Source of the DNA: Cloacibacillus sp.
Lineage (GTDB): Bacteria > Synergistota > Synergistia > Synergistales > Synergistaceae
NCBI RefSeq assembly: GCF_020860125.1
Contig: NZ_JAJBUX010000037.1
Location: 1-63,681 of the forward strand
Length of the DNA stretch: 63,681 bases
Direction: 5' to 3'
Every line of letters starts with the position of its first letter. Positions within the stretch are counted from its first letter, which is position 1. The position numbers were made by a program, and so were the translations under genes. Below, one piece after another: positions 28,897-37,667 of this stretch. Below the pieces are notes generated by a model that saw nothing but the letters and a program-made list of their open reading frames with translations, did not search any database and had not been told where the DNA came from.

Positions 28897-29556
28897 CTAT
28901 AAGAACTTTCTTTTCACCGCTAAGACCGCCAAAGCAAGCATTAAACCAATACCCGCAACACCAGCGTTACAGCCACCGCCGCCGCCGCTGTCTGATGGAG
29001 CGCCACGCCGCGTCGCGCTGACTGTACCTGTTACCAGAGTTCCGGAACAATCCAAATAAATCGTGCCGCTCACGGTATTTTCGCCGGTCTGTTTCAACAC
29101 CAGCCATTCGCTCACCTTGTATCCCCATACATCAATAGGATCCTGCAAGGAAACAGTTAACTCCTTAGCGGGATCATACTGCTCATTCTTCATCTGCATA
29201 GTAGCGGGGCCAAAATTATAAGTATCCTCAGTCCAAGAGGAATTGCTTGGAAGCTTATACGCGCCATGCCCGGTACCTGAAATAACATATGTGTTAAAAA
29301 ATTCCTTATCCTCAACAAAGACAGTGTCCATTACGATAACGCCATTTTCGGACGCACGAAAATCAAATTGATTGCCGCCAATAGTTATCCTCTGCGCCGG
29401 TACATTCGCCGTATAATCCCATGTTCCATTTAGCGTCCATGCGGCAGACGCAACCGATGAGGGCAACATTGCAAAAACTAAAAGACAAAGAAATACTACC
29501 GTGGATAGACGAGCTAAAGCAAACGGTTTTCGATGACTTTCTTGAATCTGTTTCAT
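28897..29556 (-). CDS. Secreted protein with Synergist-CTERM-like sorting tail
   Basis: A protein of 219 residues. It has a signal peptide (LSTVVFLCLLVFAMLPSSVA), a beta-rich body of about 150 residues with no domain I recognise (AAWTLNGTWDYTANVPAQRI), and a tail made of a Gly-rich linker with one cysteine (SDSGGGGGCNAG), a hydrophobic helix (GIGLMLALAVLAV) and basic KRKFL. This tripartite tail matches the Synergist-CTERM pattern, a presumed protein-sorting signal described from Synergistetes. The Cys after Gly residues may be the processing or lipid site. It has its own terminator and is a stand-alone gene. The body could be a cell-surface binding domain. Confidence 0.8.
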   Translation of the reverse strand: MKQIQESHRKPFALARLSTVVFLCLLVFAMLPSSVASAAWTLNGTWDYTANVPAQRITIGGNQFDFRASENGVIVMDTVFVEDKEFFNTYVISGTGHGAYKLPSNSSWTEDTYNFGPATMQMKNEQYDPAKELTVSLQDPIDVWGYKVSEWLVLKQTGENTVSGTIYLDCSGTLVTGTVSATRRGAPSDSGGGGGCNAGVAGIGLMLALAVLAVKRKFL

Positions 29557-30180
29557 CTCAATACCTCCTATTAAATTTGTGCAAAATAAGAACTAACATA
29601 ATTCTAATAGTTAATTACATATAAAGCAATATTACTAAATTCAAATTATTTTTAATTCACAGAGCTCCAATCTATGTTCCAACAAAAAGTTACACTTACT
29701 GTTGGCGATACGATACTCTTATATTTTAAACTTAATCCAGTTAAAATATAAGAAGACATCTTAATAAGTACTGAACGCACACTTCGTTAGCCCTAAGAAA
29801 AAACCTCCTGCGGATCTGACCTATGCAACTTTTCCGATATCTACGAAAGCGACTGACTGTCGGCCTTTGGCGGAACATACTACCAATATACTTGCCAAGC
29901 AGGCCAGTCCTCAATATACAAACCGCCCCGATCAGCCCTCATAAAGCGCTGTACCCTAGGCCTTAGACTCTGCACGGATAATTCAGTCAGCAACTGCATT
30001 CCCTCCCTGTTAAGCACTAAAATCATTCTCTTAGTGCTGAATATCAAACAACTTAGTGCTGATTTTAGCTTAACAGGCCTTAAAAAACTTTGGTAGCCTC
30101 GGCACCTGCCAAAAATCAAAAAAGCCCGTTACGCTTGATTATAACAGGCTTTTAACAACCTTAACAAGCGTAACAAGCAA
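29557..30180. other. AT-rich, repeat-rich gene-free stretch beside tRNA genes
   Basis: About 620 bases without a convincing gene. A 79-residue open frame at 29880-30119 (minus) has no recognisable domain and crosses the inverted repeats, so it is probably chance. The right half carries short repeats: CTTAGTGCTGA twice, an imperfect inverted repeat at 30006-30077, a hairpin at about 30121-30152 (AAAGCC/GGCTTT), and CAAGCGTAAC present once in each orientation. Repeats next to the 3' end of a tRNA gene recall integration-site arms, but no integrase is present. Confidence 0.5.
30006..30077. repeat. Inverted repeat with internal direct repeats
   Basis: CCTGTTAAGCACTAAAATCA (30006-30025) and TGATTTTAGCTTAACAGG (30060-30077) are reverse complements except for a 2-base insertion. 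Between them CTTAGTGCTGA occurs at 30029-30039 and ends again at the right arm. Confidence 0.6.
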
Positions 30181-30206
30181 TAAAAAAAGGCCCCTAAAAG
30201 GGGCCT
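30181..30206 (-). terminator. Terminator of the tRNA-Gly/tRNA-Thr transcript
   Basis: On the minus strand AGGCCCCT-TTT-AGGGGCCT (8-bp stem) is followed by TTTTTTTA, just downstream of the tRNA-Thr 3' end. Confidence 0.88.
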
Positions 30207-30217
30207 GACTTGTTAAA

Positions 30218-30293
30218 TGGAGCCAACGTCCGGATTCGAACCGGAGACCTGCGCATTACGAGTGCGCTGCTCTACCTACTGAGCCACGTTGGC
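30218..30293 (-). tRNA. tRNA-Thr(CGT)
   Basis: Cloverleaf on the minus strand: acceptor GCCAACG/CGTTGGC, D arm GCTC...GAGC, anticodon loop CTCGTAA (anticodon CGT), T arm TCCGG TTCGAAT CCGGA, discriminator T and encoded CCA. It lies 6 bases downstream of tRNA-Gly in the same transcript. Confidence 0.96.
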
Positions 30294-30299
30294 CTCTTT

Positions 30300-30375
30300 T
30301 GGAGCGGACAACGGGATTCGAACCCGCGACCCTTAGCTTGGGAAGCTAATGCTCTACCAGCTGAGCTATATCCGC
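30300..30375 (-). tRNA. tRNA-Gly(CCC)
   Basis: Cloverleaf on the minus strand: acceptor GCGGATA/TGTCCGC, D arm GCTC...GAGC, anticodon stem TTAGC/GCTAA with loop TTCCCAA (anticodon CCC), T arm GCGGG TTCGAAT CCCGT, encoded CCA. Confidence 0.96.
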
Positions 30376-30435
30376 GCAATCAACGGAAAATATAATAGCA
30401 TAACTTCCCGAAGTATGCCAGCCCCTTTTGAAAAA

Positions 30436-31935
30436 TTATTGCTTTTTTCCCGCCTCTTTTTTATCTTTCCAGGGAGTAGGCAGCTCTTTTGTCTCAAGAT
30501 CGTCGCCCGCGCGGTACTGCCAGCCTCCGCCAAGAGCGAGGCAAAGACCAACCGCCGAATTGAGACGATCTGCCCGGCTGCCCTCAAGCTGCAGCTGTAC
30601 GGCGAGCAGGCTGCGCTGGGCGTCAAGCAGGTCAAGCTGGCTTGTCATTCCGTCAAGGTACTGGCTCTGCGCCAGCTCAAAGGCCCTGCGCTGGGCCTCT
30701 TCCTGCCTGATCTCCAGGGCTATTACCTCTTCGCTCTTTTCGTTGGCGTTGATGGCGTCAATAGTCTCTTTCATCGCGTTCTGCACAGTTTTATAGTACT
30801 GGGCAAGCGCCTGCTGGGCCGCCGCCTCGGTTTTTTTCACGTTTGCCTCAAGTTTGCCGCCGTTATAAAGCGGCGCTACGATCCCAGCCGCCGCCGCCCA
30901 GCCCGTAGGGCCGTCCAGCATCTCGCTCACGGAGTTGTTGACGTTTCCGATCAGGCCGCTGAGGGATATCGTCGGATACTGCGCCGCCTTCGCGGAACCG
31001 ATGTTCGCGAGCGCCGTGCGGTAGTTGAAGGCCGCCTGCAGTATATCGGGGCGCTGAGTCAGCAACTCCGCGGGCAGTCCCTCGGGAATGGAGGGGCAGG
31101 GCGGAAGTTCCGCTATGTATGCCCCGCGCGGCACTTCGCGCGCGGCGAACTCTTTGGGGTCGCGTCCCATCAGCAGCAGCAGTGAAGTTTCGTACTGCGT
31201 CATCGCCAGCTGCAGCTGCCGGACCTGCACCGCCGTGGAGGCGACAAGGGCCTCGTTGCGCCGCACCTCCAGCTCGCTGACCTGTCCCTGTTCGTACTGG
31301 TACTTGCTCAGGTCAAGCGTCCTCTGCTGTGATTTGAGGTTTTCCTGGGCGATTTGTATCTGCCGGTCGGCGGCGCGCAGCGAGAAGTAATTCTTCGCCA
31401 CCTCGCCCGCCAATGACAGGCGGACCGTGTTCTTCGCCGCTTCGGTCGCAAGGATGTTTTCTCTCGCCGCGCGGGTGGCCTTCTGGAGCTTGCCCCAGAG
31501 GTCCATCTCATAGCTTACGCCGCCTGCGGGTTCAAGCAAGTTTGTCTCATCGCGTTTTCCGTCCGCGCCGCCAAGAATATATGAGCGTGAAGCGTCCAGC
31601 TGGGCGTTCAAAGAGGGGCGCTGTTCGCCGCGCGCCACCTTGAAGGCGGCCCGCGACTGGGCTACGGCGGCAAGGGCGCCTTCGAGATCGCGATTACGCC
31701 GGAAGGCCTCGTCTATACACTGATTTAGGACAGGCTCGTTAAAGAGCGTCCACCAAGCGGTATCAGGCGCTATCTTTTCCACCGCGGAAGCTCTGCCTGT
31801 CTGAATGTCGCCGGAGACGGAGCTCACATAGGCCGGCGGCATATCGTACGCCAGAGGGGACGTTATCTTCGGCCCCAAGTCTATATGAAAGAACGAACCG
31901 ATAAAAAGTGCCGCTAAAAGCGCGCTGGTAGTCAT
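30436..31935 (-). CDS. Outer-membrane efflux factor of an RND pump (OprM/NodT family)
   Basis: A protein of 499 residues from the TolC-like outer-membrane factor family: two repeats of coiled-coil and strand, with family segments WWTLFNEPVLNQCIDEAF, GVSYEMDLWGKLQKATRAA, LTQRPDILQAAFNYRTALAN and SLSGLIGNVNNSVSEML. It forms the outer-membrane duct of the tripartite pump encoded just upstream; its ATG follows the pump stop directly. Most NodT-type proteins carry a lipobox cysteine before a GPxY segment. Here the N-terminus (TTSALLAALFIGSFFHIDLG) has no cysteine and no positive charge, so it may not be lipidated. Confidence 0.9.
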   Translation of the reverse strand: MTTSALLAALFIGSFFHIDLGPKITSPLAYDMPPAYVSSVSGDIQTGRASAVEKIAPDTAWWTLFNEPVLNQCIDEAFRRNRDLEGALAAVAQSRAAFKVARGEQRPSLNAQLDASRSYILGGADGKRDETNLLEPAGGVSYEMDLWGKLQKATRAARENILATEAAKNTVRLSLAGEVAKNYFSLRAADRQIQIAQENLKSQQRTLDLSKYQYEQGQVSELEVRRNEALVASTAVQVRQLQLAMTQYETSLLLLMGRDPKEFAAREVPRGAYIAELPPCPSIPEGLPAELLTQRPDILQAAFNYRTALANIGSAKAAQYPTISLSGLIGNVNNSVSEMLDGPTGWAAAAGIVAPLYNGGKLEANVKKTEAAAQQALAQYYKTVQNAMKETIDAINANEKSEEVIALEIRQEEAQRRAFELAQSQYLDGMTSQLDLLDAQRSLLAVQLQLEGSRADRLNSAVGLCLALGGGWQYRAGDDLETKELPTPWKDKKEAGKKQ

Positions 31936-34900
31936 CTACTTCGCCTCCCCTTCCGCTGTTGAAACTGCATCTTCGGCTGCGGAATCCTTTTTATGTGAAG
32001 AGAGCCGCATGACCATCATAAAGAAACAGGGCACAAAGAATATACCGATCACAGTGGACGCCACCATGCCGCCGATTATACCCGTTCCGATCGAGTGCCG
32101 GCTGGCGGCGCCCGCGCCGGTGCTGATGGCGAGCGGCAGGACTCCGAGAATGAAGGCCAGCGAGGTCATGATGATCGGACGGAAACGCAGGTGCGAGGCG
32201 TTTACCGCCGCCTGCATCAGCGGCACCCCCTTTTGGTGCTCTTCCAGCGCGAATTCAACGATCAGAATGGCGTTTTTCGCGGATAGGCCGATCAGCGTGA
32301 CCAACGCCACCTGGAAATAAAGGTCGTCGGAGAGGCCGCGCAGCATCGTCGCGGCAAAGGCGCCGAAGAGCGCGAAGGGAACGGAGAGGACTACCGCAAA
32401 GGGCAGACTCCACCGCTCATACTGCGCCGCCAGAATGAGGAAGACCATGATGATACCCAGCACGAAGGCGATCATCGTTGCCGAACCGGTCTGCTTCTCC
32501 TGATAGGCCGTGCCGGTCCAGGCGAGCGTATAGCCGTCGGGCAGCGTCGCCGCCGTCTCCTCCAGGGCCTTTATGACCTGCCCGGAAGTATATCCCGCAG
32601 CCGGCTGTCCAGTAAGCTTCGCGGCGGGAAAGACGTTGAAACGCTCCATCGTGTCCGGTCCAGTCGTCGGCCGCAGCTCGACCAGAGACTCCAACGGTAT
32701 CATGTCGCCGTTTTGCGAACGAATGTAGGTATACTTGATGCCGTCCGGCCTGTCCCTGTAATTCGACTCGGAAGAGATAAGCACCTGGAAGGTGCGTCCC
32801 ATCTTATCAAAGTCATTCACATAATAGTTGCTGTAGATGCTGCCCATCGCCCCAAAAACGTCCGCCAGACTGACACCGAGCGATTTGGCCTTCACCCTGT
32901 CGATGTAGACGTAGTACTGCGGCACCTTTGTTGAGAAGGTCGTCGTCACGCTCGCGATCTCCGGCCTCTTGTCGGCCTCTTCTATGAACTTCTGGACGAT
33001 GGCCTCAATTTCATCGGCGTCCGTGGTGATCCTGCTCTGCAGATAGCCTTCGACGCCGCCCGTGGTGCTCATGCCGATAATCGCAGGCGGATTAAAGGCA
33101 AAGACCTGCCCCTCGGGAATGCTCCAGGCCTTCCCCATCACTTTATTAGCCACGGAGAACGAATCCTCGCCGGCTCCCTTACGCTGATCCCAGTCTTTAA
33201 GGCGGATAAATCCCGCGCCGTAGTTAGACTGGTTGGAAGAGTTGAGGATGTTGTACCCGGCAAAAACGAGCGCCGTCTCCACCTCCGGCATGGAGGATGT
33301 TATCTCAGAGACCTTCTTCGCCAGTTCCTCGGTCTGGTTGAGCGCGCTGCCGTCGGGCAGGGACATAGATTCCATGATGATACCCTGGTCTTCGTCGGGA
33401 ACCAGGGAGGTAGGCAGTGTCACCGCCATCCGCGCCGTGGCTCCAAGAAAGAGCAGGAAGACGACGAAGACGACTATGCCGTGCTTGAGCATCACACGCA
33501 CGGAAGATGAGAAGCCATATGTGAGGCGGTCAAAGAAGGAGTTGAACCACTTAAATAAGATAAATTTCGGTTTGTGGTCCGAGGGTTTCAGGATCATCGC
33601 ACAGAGTGCGGGGGTCAGCGAAAGCGCCACAAAGCCGGAAATTATAACCGAGGTCGCGATCGTGACCGCAAACTGCTTATAGAGCTCACCTGTGAACCCT
33701 CCAAGGAAAGCGATCGGCACAAAGACGGAGGTGAGCACGAGGACGATGGCGATGACCGGCGCCGTGACCTCTTCCATCGCCTTGCAGGTCGCGTCGAACG
33801 GCGACAGGCCATCCTCCTCCATATGACGGTCGACATTTTCAATGACGACGATAGCGTCGTCGACTACCAGCCCTATCGCAAGGACGACGCCGAAGAGCGT
33901 CAGCGTGTTGATCGAGAATCCGAAGGCTTTGAGTCCGGCGAAGGTCCCGATTATGGAGACAGGGACGGCGAGACAGGGAATTATCGTGGCGCGGAGGTCC
34001 TGCAGGAAGAGCAGAACGACGAGGAACACAAGCACCAGCGCCTCGATGAGCGTGATAATGACTTCCTCTATAGATACACGGACGAAGGTCGTAGTGTCAT
34101 AAGGGATATCGTAGACGAGCCCGCTGGGGAACTTCTTCTGCGCCTCGGCAAGCTGAGCCTTGACCTCGTCGCATACGTGTATTGCGTTGGCCCCCGGCGC
34201 GAGGGTGACCCCGACGGGGACGGCGGGCGTGCCGTTCTGCGTTCCCGAGAAGCTGTAGTTTTTCGCGCCGAGCTGCACGCGCGCGATATCCCTGAGATAG
34301 ACAGTCTCTCCTCCTGGGATGCTCTTAATGATGATATTCTCAAATTCTTCTTCCGTCGTCAGACGGCCGGTCGTCGTCATGATATAGGTCTTCTGTATAT
34401 CTGCTTTCGTCGGCGCGTCGCCGAAGCGCCCTAGCGCGTATTGGCTGTTCTGGTCCTGTATCGCGGCGGCGACATCGGAGGGAGTTATCCCCAGCTGCGA
34501 CATCTTGTCGGGTTTGAGCCAGATGCGCATCGCGTAATCCTGGTTTGTGAAGATATTGACGTCGCTGACTCCGGGAATGCGCTTGAGCCCGTCAACGACG
34601 TTGAGCAGCGCGTAATTGCTTATGTAAGTCGTGTCGTATATTCCCTGTGGTGAGAAGAGCGAGAAGATGAGCAGCAGGTTGGGCGACGACTTCTGCACAA
34701 CGATACCGTACTGGCGGACCTCCGCCGGTATCGAGGGAGTGGCCATCTGCACGCGGTTGTTGACGTTTATCGTAGCCTGGTCGGCGTCCGTCCCAAGCTC
34801 AAAGGTGACGGTGAGGACCATGTTTCCCTGCCCGTTGCTGACGGAGTTCATGTATATCATGTCGTCTACGCCGTTTATCTGCGTCTCCAGCGGCGCGGCC

Positions 34901-35085
34901 ACGACCTGCGCAATGACCTCGGGAGTCGCTCCCGGATACTGCGCGCTGACGGTGACCTGAGGCGGCACAAGCTCAGGGAACTGCGCGATGGGAAGCGTAT
35001 AAATAGACACTATCCCAGCGATGACGATGACGATTGAGCAAACGGTCGCCAGAATGGGCCGTTTTATAAACATTATGGAAAACAT
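31936..35085 (-). CDS. RND efflux pump inner-membrane transporter (HAE1/AcrB family)
   Basis: A protein of 1049 residues with the AcrB layout: 12 membrane helices and two large periplasmic loops. It starts MFSIMFIKRPILATVCSIVI. The proton-relay aspartates in helix 4 are present in AIGLVVDDAIVVIENVDRHM, and the second-half motif GLSAKNAILIVEFALEEHQK is typical. It exports drugs, bile compounds or other hydrophobic molecules using the proton gradient. It lies between the adaptor (1 base gap) and the outer-membrane factor (no gap), forming a complete adaptor-pump-duct operon. No local regulator is adjacent. Confidence 0.95.
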   Translation of the reverse strand: MFSIMFIKRPILATVCSIVIVIAGIVSIYTLPIAQFPELVPPQVTVSAQYPGATPEVIAQVVAAPLETQINGVDDMIYMNSVSNGQGNMVLTVTFELGTDADQATINVNNRVQMATPSIPAEVRQYGIVVQKSSPNLLLIFSLFSPQGIYDTTYISNYALLNVVDGLKRIPGVSDVNIFTNQDYAMRIWLKPDKMSQLGITPSDVAAAIQDQNSQYALGRFGDAPTKADIQKTYIMTTTGRLTTEEEFENIIIKSIPGGETVYLRDIARVQLGAKNYSFSGTQNGTPAVPVGVTLAPGANAIHVCDEVKAQLAEAQKKFPSGLVYDIPYDTTTFVRVSIEEVIITLIEALVLVFLVVLLFLQDLRATIIPCLAVPVSIIGTFAGLKAFGFSINTLTLFGVVLAIGLVVDDAIVVIENVDRHMEEDGLSPFDATCKAMEEVTAPVIAIVLVLTSVFVPIAFLGGFTGELYKQFAVTIATSVIISGFVALSLTPALCAMILKPSDHKPKFILFKWFNSFFDRLTYGFSSSVRVMLKHGIVVFVVFLLFLGATARMAVTLPTSLVPDEDQGIIMESMSLPDGSALNQTEELAKKVSEITSSMPEVETALVFAGYNILNSSNQSNYGAGFIRLKDWDQRKGAGEDSFSVANKVMGKAWSIPEGQVFAFNPPAIIGMSTTGGVEGYLQSRITTDADEIEAIVQKFIEEADKRPEIASVTTTFSTKVPQYYVYIDRVKAKSLGVSLADVFGAMGSIYSNYYVNDFDKMGRTFQVLISSESNYRDRPDGIKYTYIRSQNGDMIPLESLVELRPTTGPDTMERFNVFPAAKLTGQPAAGYTSGQVIKALEETAATLPDGYTLAWTGTAYQEKQTGSATMIAFVLGIIMVFLILAAQYERWSLPFAVVLSVPFALFGAFAATMLRGLSDDLYFQVALVTLIGLSAKNAILIVEFALEEHQKGVPLMQAAVNASHLRFRPIIMTSLAFILGVLPLAISTGAGAASRHSIGTGIIGGMVASTVIGIFFVPCFFMMVMRLSSHKKDSAAEDAVSTAEGEAK

Positions 35086-36285
35086 TTATTTTGCTCCCTC
35101 TATAGCTACCTTTTCGCCGGGGCGCACTTTGCCGACGCCGTCAAGCACTATTCTCTCTCCCTCTTCGAGTCCCTTGCCCACAAGACAGGTATTGTCTATC
35201 GTCCTGAGGATCGTTATCTCAACCTTTTCCGTAGTATTTTCATCGCTAAGCTTATAAACGAACGATTTTTCGCTGGCCTGCAGAATGGCTTTAAGCGGCA
35301 CCTGGATGATGTTGGGAACATAATATCCTTTCACATAGACGCGTACAAACTGCCCTGAATAGAGAGAATTGCCCTTATTGTCAAATACGGCGCGCGCGTT
35401 GATCGAAGCGGTCTGCGGCGTTACGAACTGGTTCTGGAAGTCGATCTTTCCCTTTTTATCTATCTTAGTGCCGTCACCCAGCGCCAGCTCCACATAGGGA
35501 CCGCCCTCTTCTGTTTTAAGGAAGCCCTGTTCGGCGAGCAGCGTGCTTTTACGATAGGTGTCGGCGGGTATCGCAAAATCGACGTAGACCTTATCGGACT
35601 GTACGATCGTCGTCAGAAGCCCTCCCGCCTCGATGAGATTTCCCACGGAATAGTTTTCTTTGCCGCTCAGACCCGCGATCGGAGCCCTGACGGTCGTCCA
35701 TTCCAAATCTATCTGGGACTGGCGCAGCGCGGCGCGGGCCGCGTCCACCGCCGATTTCGACGCCTTGAAGTTCGACTCCGCCGTGTCAAAATCGGCCTTG
35801 CTCACGGCGTTTTTCTTATAAAGAGCCGAGGCCCTGTCATAATCCGTCTTCATCAGGTTCATCTGCACTTCGCTCTGTTTCAGAGAGGCGTAGTTCCTGT
35901 TGACGGCGGCGCGGTAGGGCGCCTGGTCAATGACGAACATGACCTGACCAGCCTTTACCGGCATGCCCTCTTTATATGATTTTTTCTTTATGATGCCTCC
36001 GACCTGCGCGCGCAGTTCAGCCTGTTTGAAACCAGCCGTCTGCCCCGTGTATTCCATTGTGATCGGCATGTCGGAGCGCTTGACCGTCATTTCAGAGACG
36101 ACGGGAGGCGGGACCATTGCCGCGGCCGCCGCGGCGGCTTTTTTCTTTTCTTCGTTCTTAAAATACCACCAGCCAGCGGCGGCGGCGATAACTATGAATG
36201 CGATGATTACATATATGATATATTTCCTGCTCTCAGCATTCTGGGGCTCGCTCTGTATTTCCGTTGTCTTATTTTCGTTTTCCAC
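35086..36285 (-). CDS. RND efflux periplasmic adaptor (membrane fusion protein)
   Basis: A protein of about 399 residues. One N-terminal membrane anchor (YIIYVIIAFIVIAAAAGWWY) is followed by a lipoyl/barrel-sandwich part (GYTGQTAG-like segment, then ELRAQVGGIIKKKSYKEG), an alpha-hairpin (about 110-200), a second lipoyl half (VRAPIAGLSGKENYSVGNLI) and C-terminal barrel domains. It links the inner-membrane pump to the outer-membrane duct. I chose the GTG at 36285 because GAGGAG lies 11 bases upstream; the ATG at 36306 has no site. It is the first gene of the efflux operon. Confidence 0.92.
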   Translation of the reverse strand: MENENKTTEIQSEPQNAESRKYIIYVIIAFIVIAAAAGWWYFKNEEKKKAAAAAAAMVPPPVVSEMTVKRSDMPITMEYTGQTAGFKQAELRAQVGGIIKKKSYKEGMPVKAGQVMFVIDQAPYRAAVNRNYASLKQSEVQMNLMKTDYDRASALYKKNAVSKADFDTAESNFKASKSAVDAARAALRQSQIDLEWTTVRAPIAGLSGKENYSVGNLIEAGGLLTTIVQSDKVYVDFAIPADTYRKSTLLAEQGFLKTEEGGPYVELALGDGTKIDKKGKIDFQNQFVTPQTASINARAVFDNKGNSLYSGQFVRVYVKGYYVPNIIQVPLKAILQASEKSFVYKLSDENTTEKVEITILRTIDNTCLVGKGLEEGERIVLDGVGKVRPGEKVAIEGAK

Positions 36286-36440
36286 GGATACATCTACTCC
36301 TCGCATAAGGACAATTTAGTAAATTTCATTATAACATACTAAATAAAAATGAAAGACACCGCCTCAGTGATAGCAGCAATACCTTAGCGGAAATACTGAA
36401 TATGGCGGAGTCTTGATGCCGTAATGCCCCCGCCTGCGCA

Positions 36441-37667
36441 CTACAGCGTCTCGACGATATCCCGTCTGCCCAGCAGGCGCGAGGGCAGCCACGAGCAAAC
36501 GGCTCCGCAGAGAAGGATCATCGCCATAAGCGCCGCCTCTTCCGGTAGGAAACCCGCCGAAATGTAAACAGCCGTCTTACTCTGCAGTATCGAGCCTAGC
36601 GCGCAGAAGGCGGCGTGCCCAAGGATCATCCCGAGGACGGAGCCGCAAAGAACCAGGGCCATGCCCATTTCAAAGTTGAGCGCCGACACATTCTCACTGG
36701 TAGCGCCAAGGGCCCGCATGATCGCCTGGTCACGCGTACTGCCGATGATAAACCAATATAGAGAGCAGGCGATTATGACCAGCGCCAGACAAATGACGCC
36801 CCAGCTGAATATCCGCATTATCTGTTCAATATTGCCCATAATGTAAAAGAGCTGAACAACTATCTTCGAGGGAAAGACGATCTGCACCTCGGAATCCTTA
36901 ACGTACTGTCCCGCCAGCTGCATCGCCTGCGCGTAGCCCGCGGGCCGTATAACGACCGCCGTCACCTCGCGGCCATCATGGTGTTCGACCTCCGACCGCG
37001 CATGATCTTCCTCGGCCTCTCCGTGGGAGTGTGCCAGCCATATGCTCTCCATACCGACTAGGATGCTGCCGTCATATGGACCGTGCAGCGGAGCAAGAAT
37101 ACCGACAACGGTATATTTCTCGCGGTGCGCCGCACCGCCATCCGCGCTCACCGTACCGTGAATGGATGCAAATGTATCGCCTATCTTCAGACCGCAGCCG
37201 CGCGCCACCTCGGCGCCGATCACCGCCTCGTAGGCGTCCTGAAAAGTACATCCCCCCAAGAGAGTGAGCCATGGCTTATCCCCGCCGCCGATACCGTTGC
37301 TGATTTTAAAAATATCCGGCTCCGTGCCGACCAGACGATAACCGCGATAGTTATCGCCAAAGCCCAGGGGGACGGCGGAGGCCACATTGGGATTGAGGCG
37401 CAGCTTCTCCACCTGATCGTAGCCGATGTTGCCGATAGGCTGATCCTGCAGAAAGACGCCGTTCAGCACCAGCTGGTTCGGGCTGCCCTTGGCCCCCATG
37501 AGCATCGGAAAGGGATTTGCCGCACGAACAAGCCCGCCGTGCAGCCCTTCGGCCAGAAGCAAAATAACGACGGCGAGCGCGATACTGACCGCCATCACCG
37601 CCGCCGCTAGAGAGTTTTGCATCCATCTGTAGATAAGAAAACGTCTTAGCAATAATAGATCGCTCAT
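36441..37667 (-). CDS. FtsX-type ABC transporter permease with His/acidic loop
   Basis: A protein of 408 residues with MacB/FtsX topology: one N-terminal helix (AAAVMAVSIALAVVILLLAE), a large periplasmic domain (about residues 45-265) and three C-terminal helices ending ICLALVIIACSLYWFIIGST ... ALVLCGSVLGMILGHAAF ... MAMILLCGAVCSWLPSRLLG. Inside the periplasmic part lies a loop of about 20 residues rich in His, Glu and Asp (HSHGEAEEDH, then EVEHHDGRE), which looks like a metal-binding site. It overlaps the ATPase stop as ATGA. With the ATPase and the DUF3299-like protein it resembles the zinc-regulated ABC sets known from Pseudomonas and Vibrio. The substrate is unproven. Confidence 0.85.
   Translation of the reverse strand: MSDLLLLRRFLIYRWMQNSLAAAVMAVSIALAVVILLLAEGLHGGLVRAANPFPMLMGAKGSPNQLVLNGVFLQDQPIGNIGYDQVEKLRLNPNVASAVPLGFGDNYRGYRLVGTEPDIFKISNGIGGGDKPWLTLLGGCTFQDAYEAVIGAEVARGCGLKIGDTFASIHGTVSADGGAAHREKYTVVGILAPLHGPYDGSILVGMESIWLAHSHGEAEEDHARSEVEHHDGREVTAVVIRPAGYAQAMQLAGQYVKDSEVQIVFPSKIVVQLFYIMGNIEQIMRIFSWGVICLALVIIACSLYWFIIGSTRDQAIMRALGATSENVSALNFEMGMALVLCGSVLGMILGHAAFCALGSILQSKTAVYISAGFLPEEAALMAMILLCGAVCSWLPSRLLGRRDIVETL

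Noticed and set aside
29880..30119. Possible 79-residue gene on the minus strand
   Set aside because: It runs through the inverted repeats, has no supported start, and shows no known motif.
33574..34434. 286-residue open frame on the plus strand
   Set aside because: It is antisense to the RND pump and rich in Asp/Arg/Glu, as expected for the shadow of a membrane protein.
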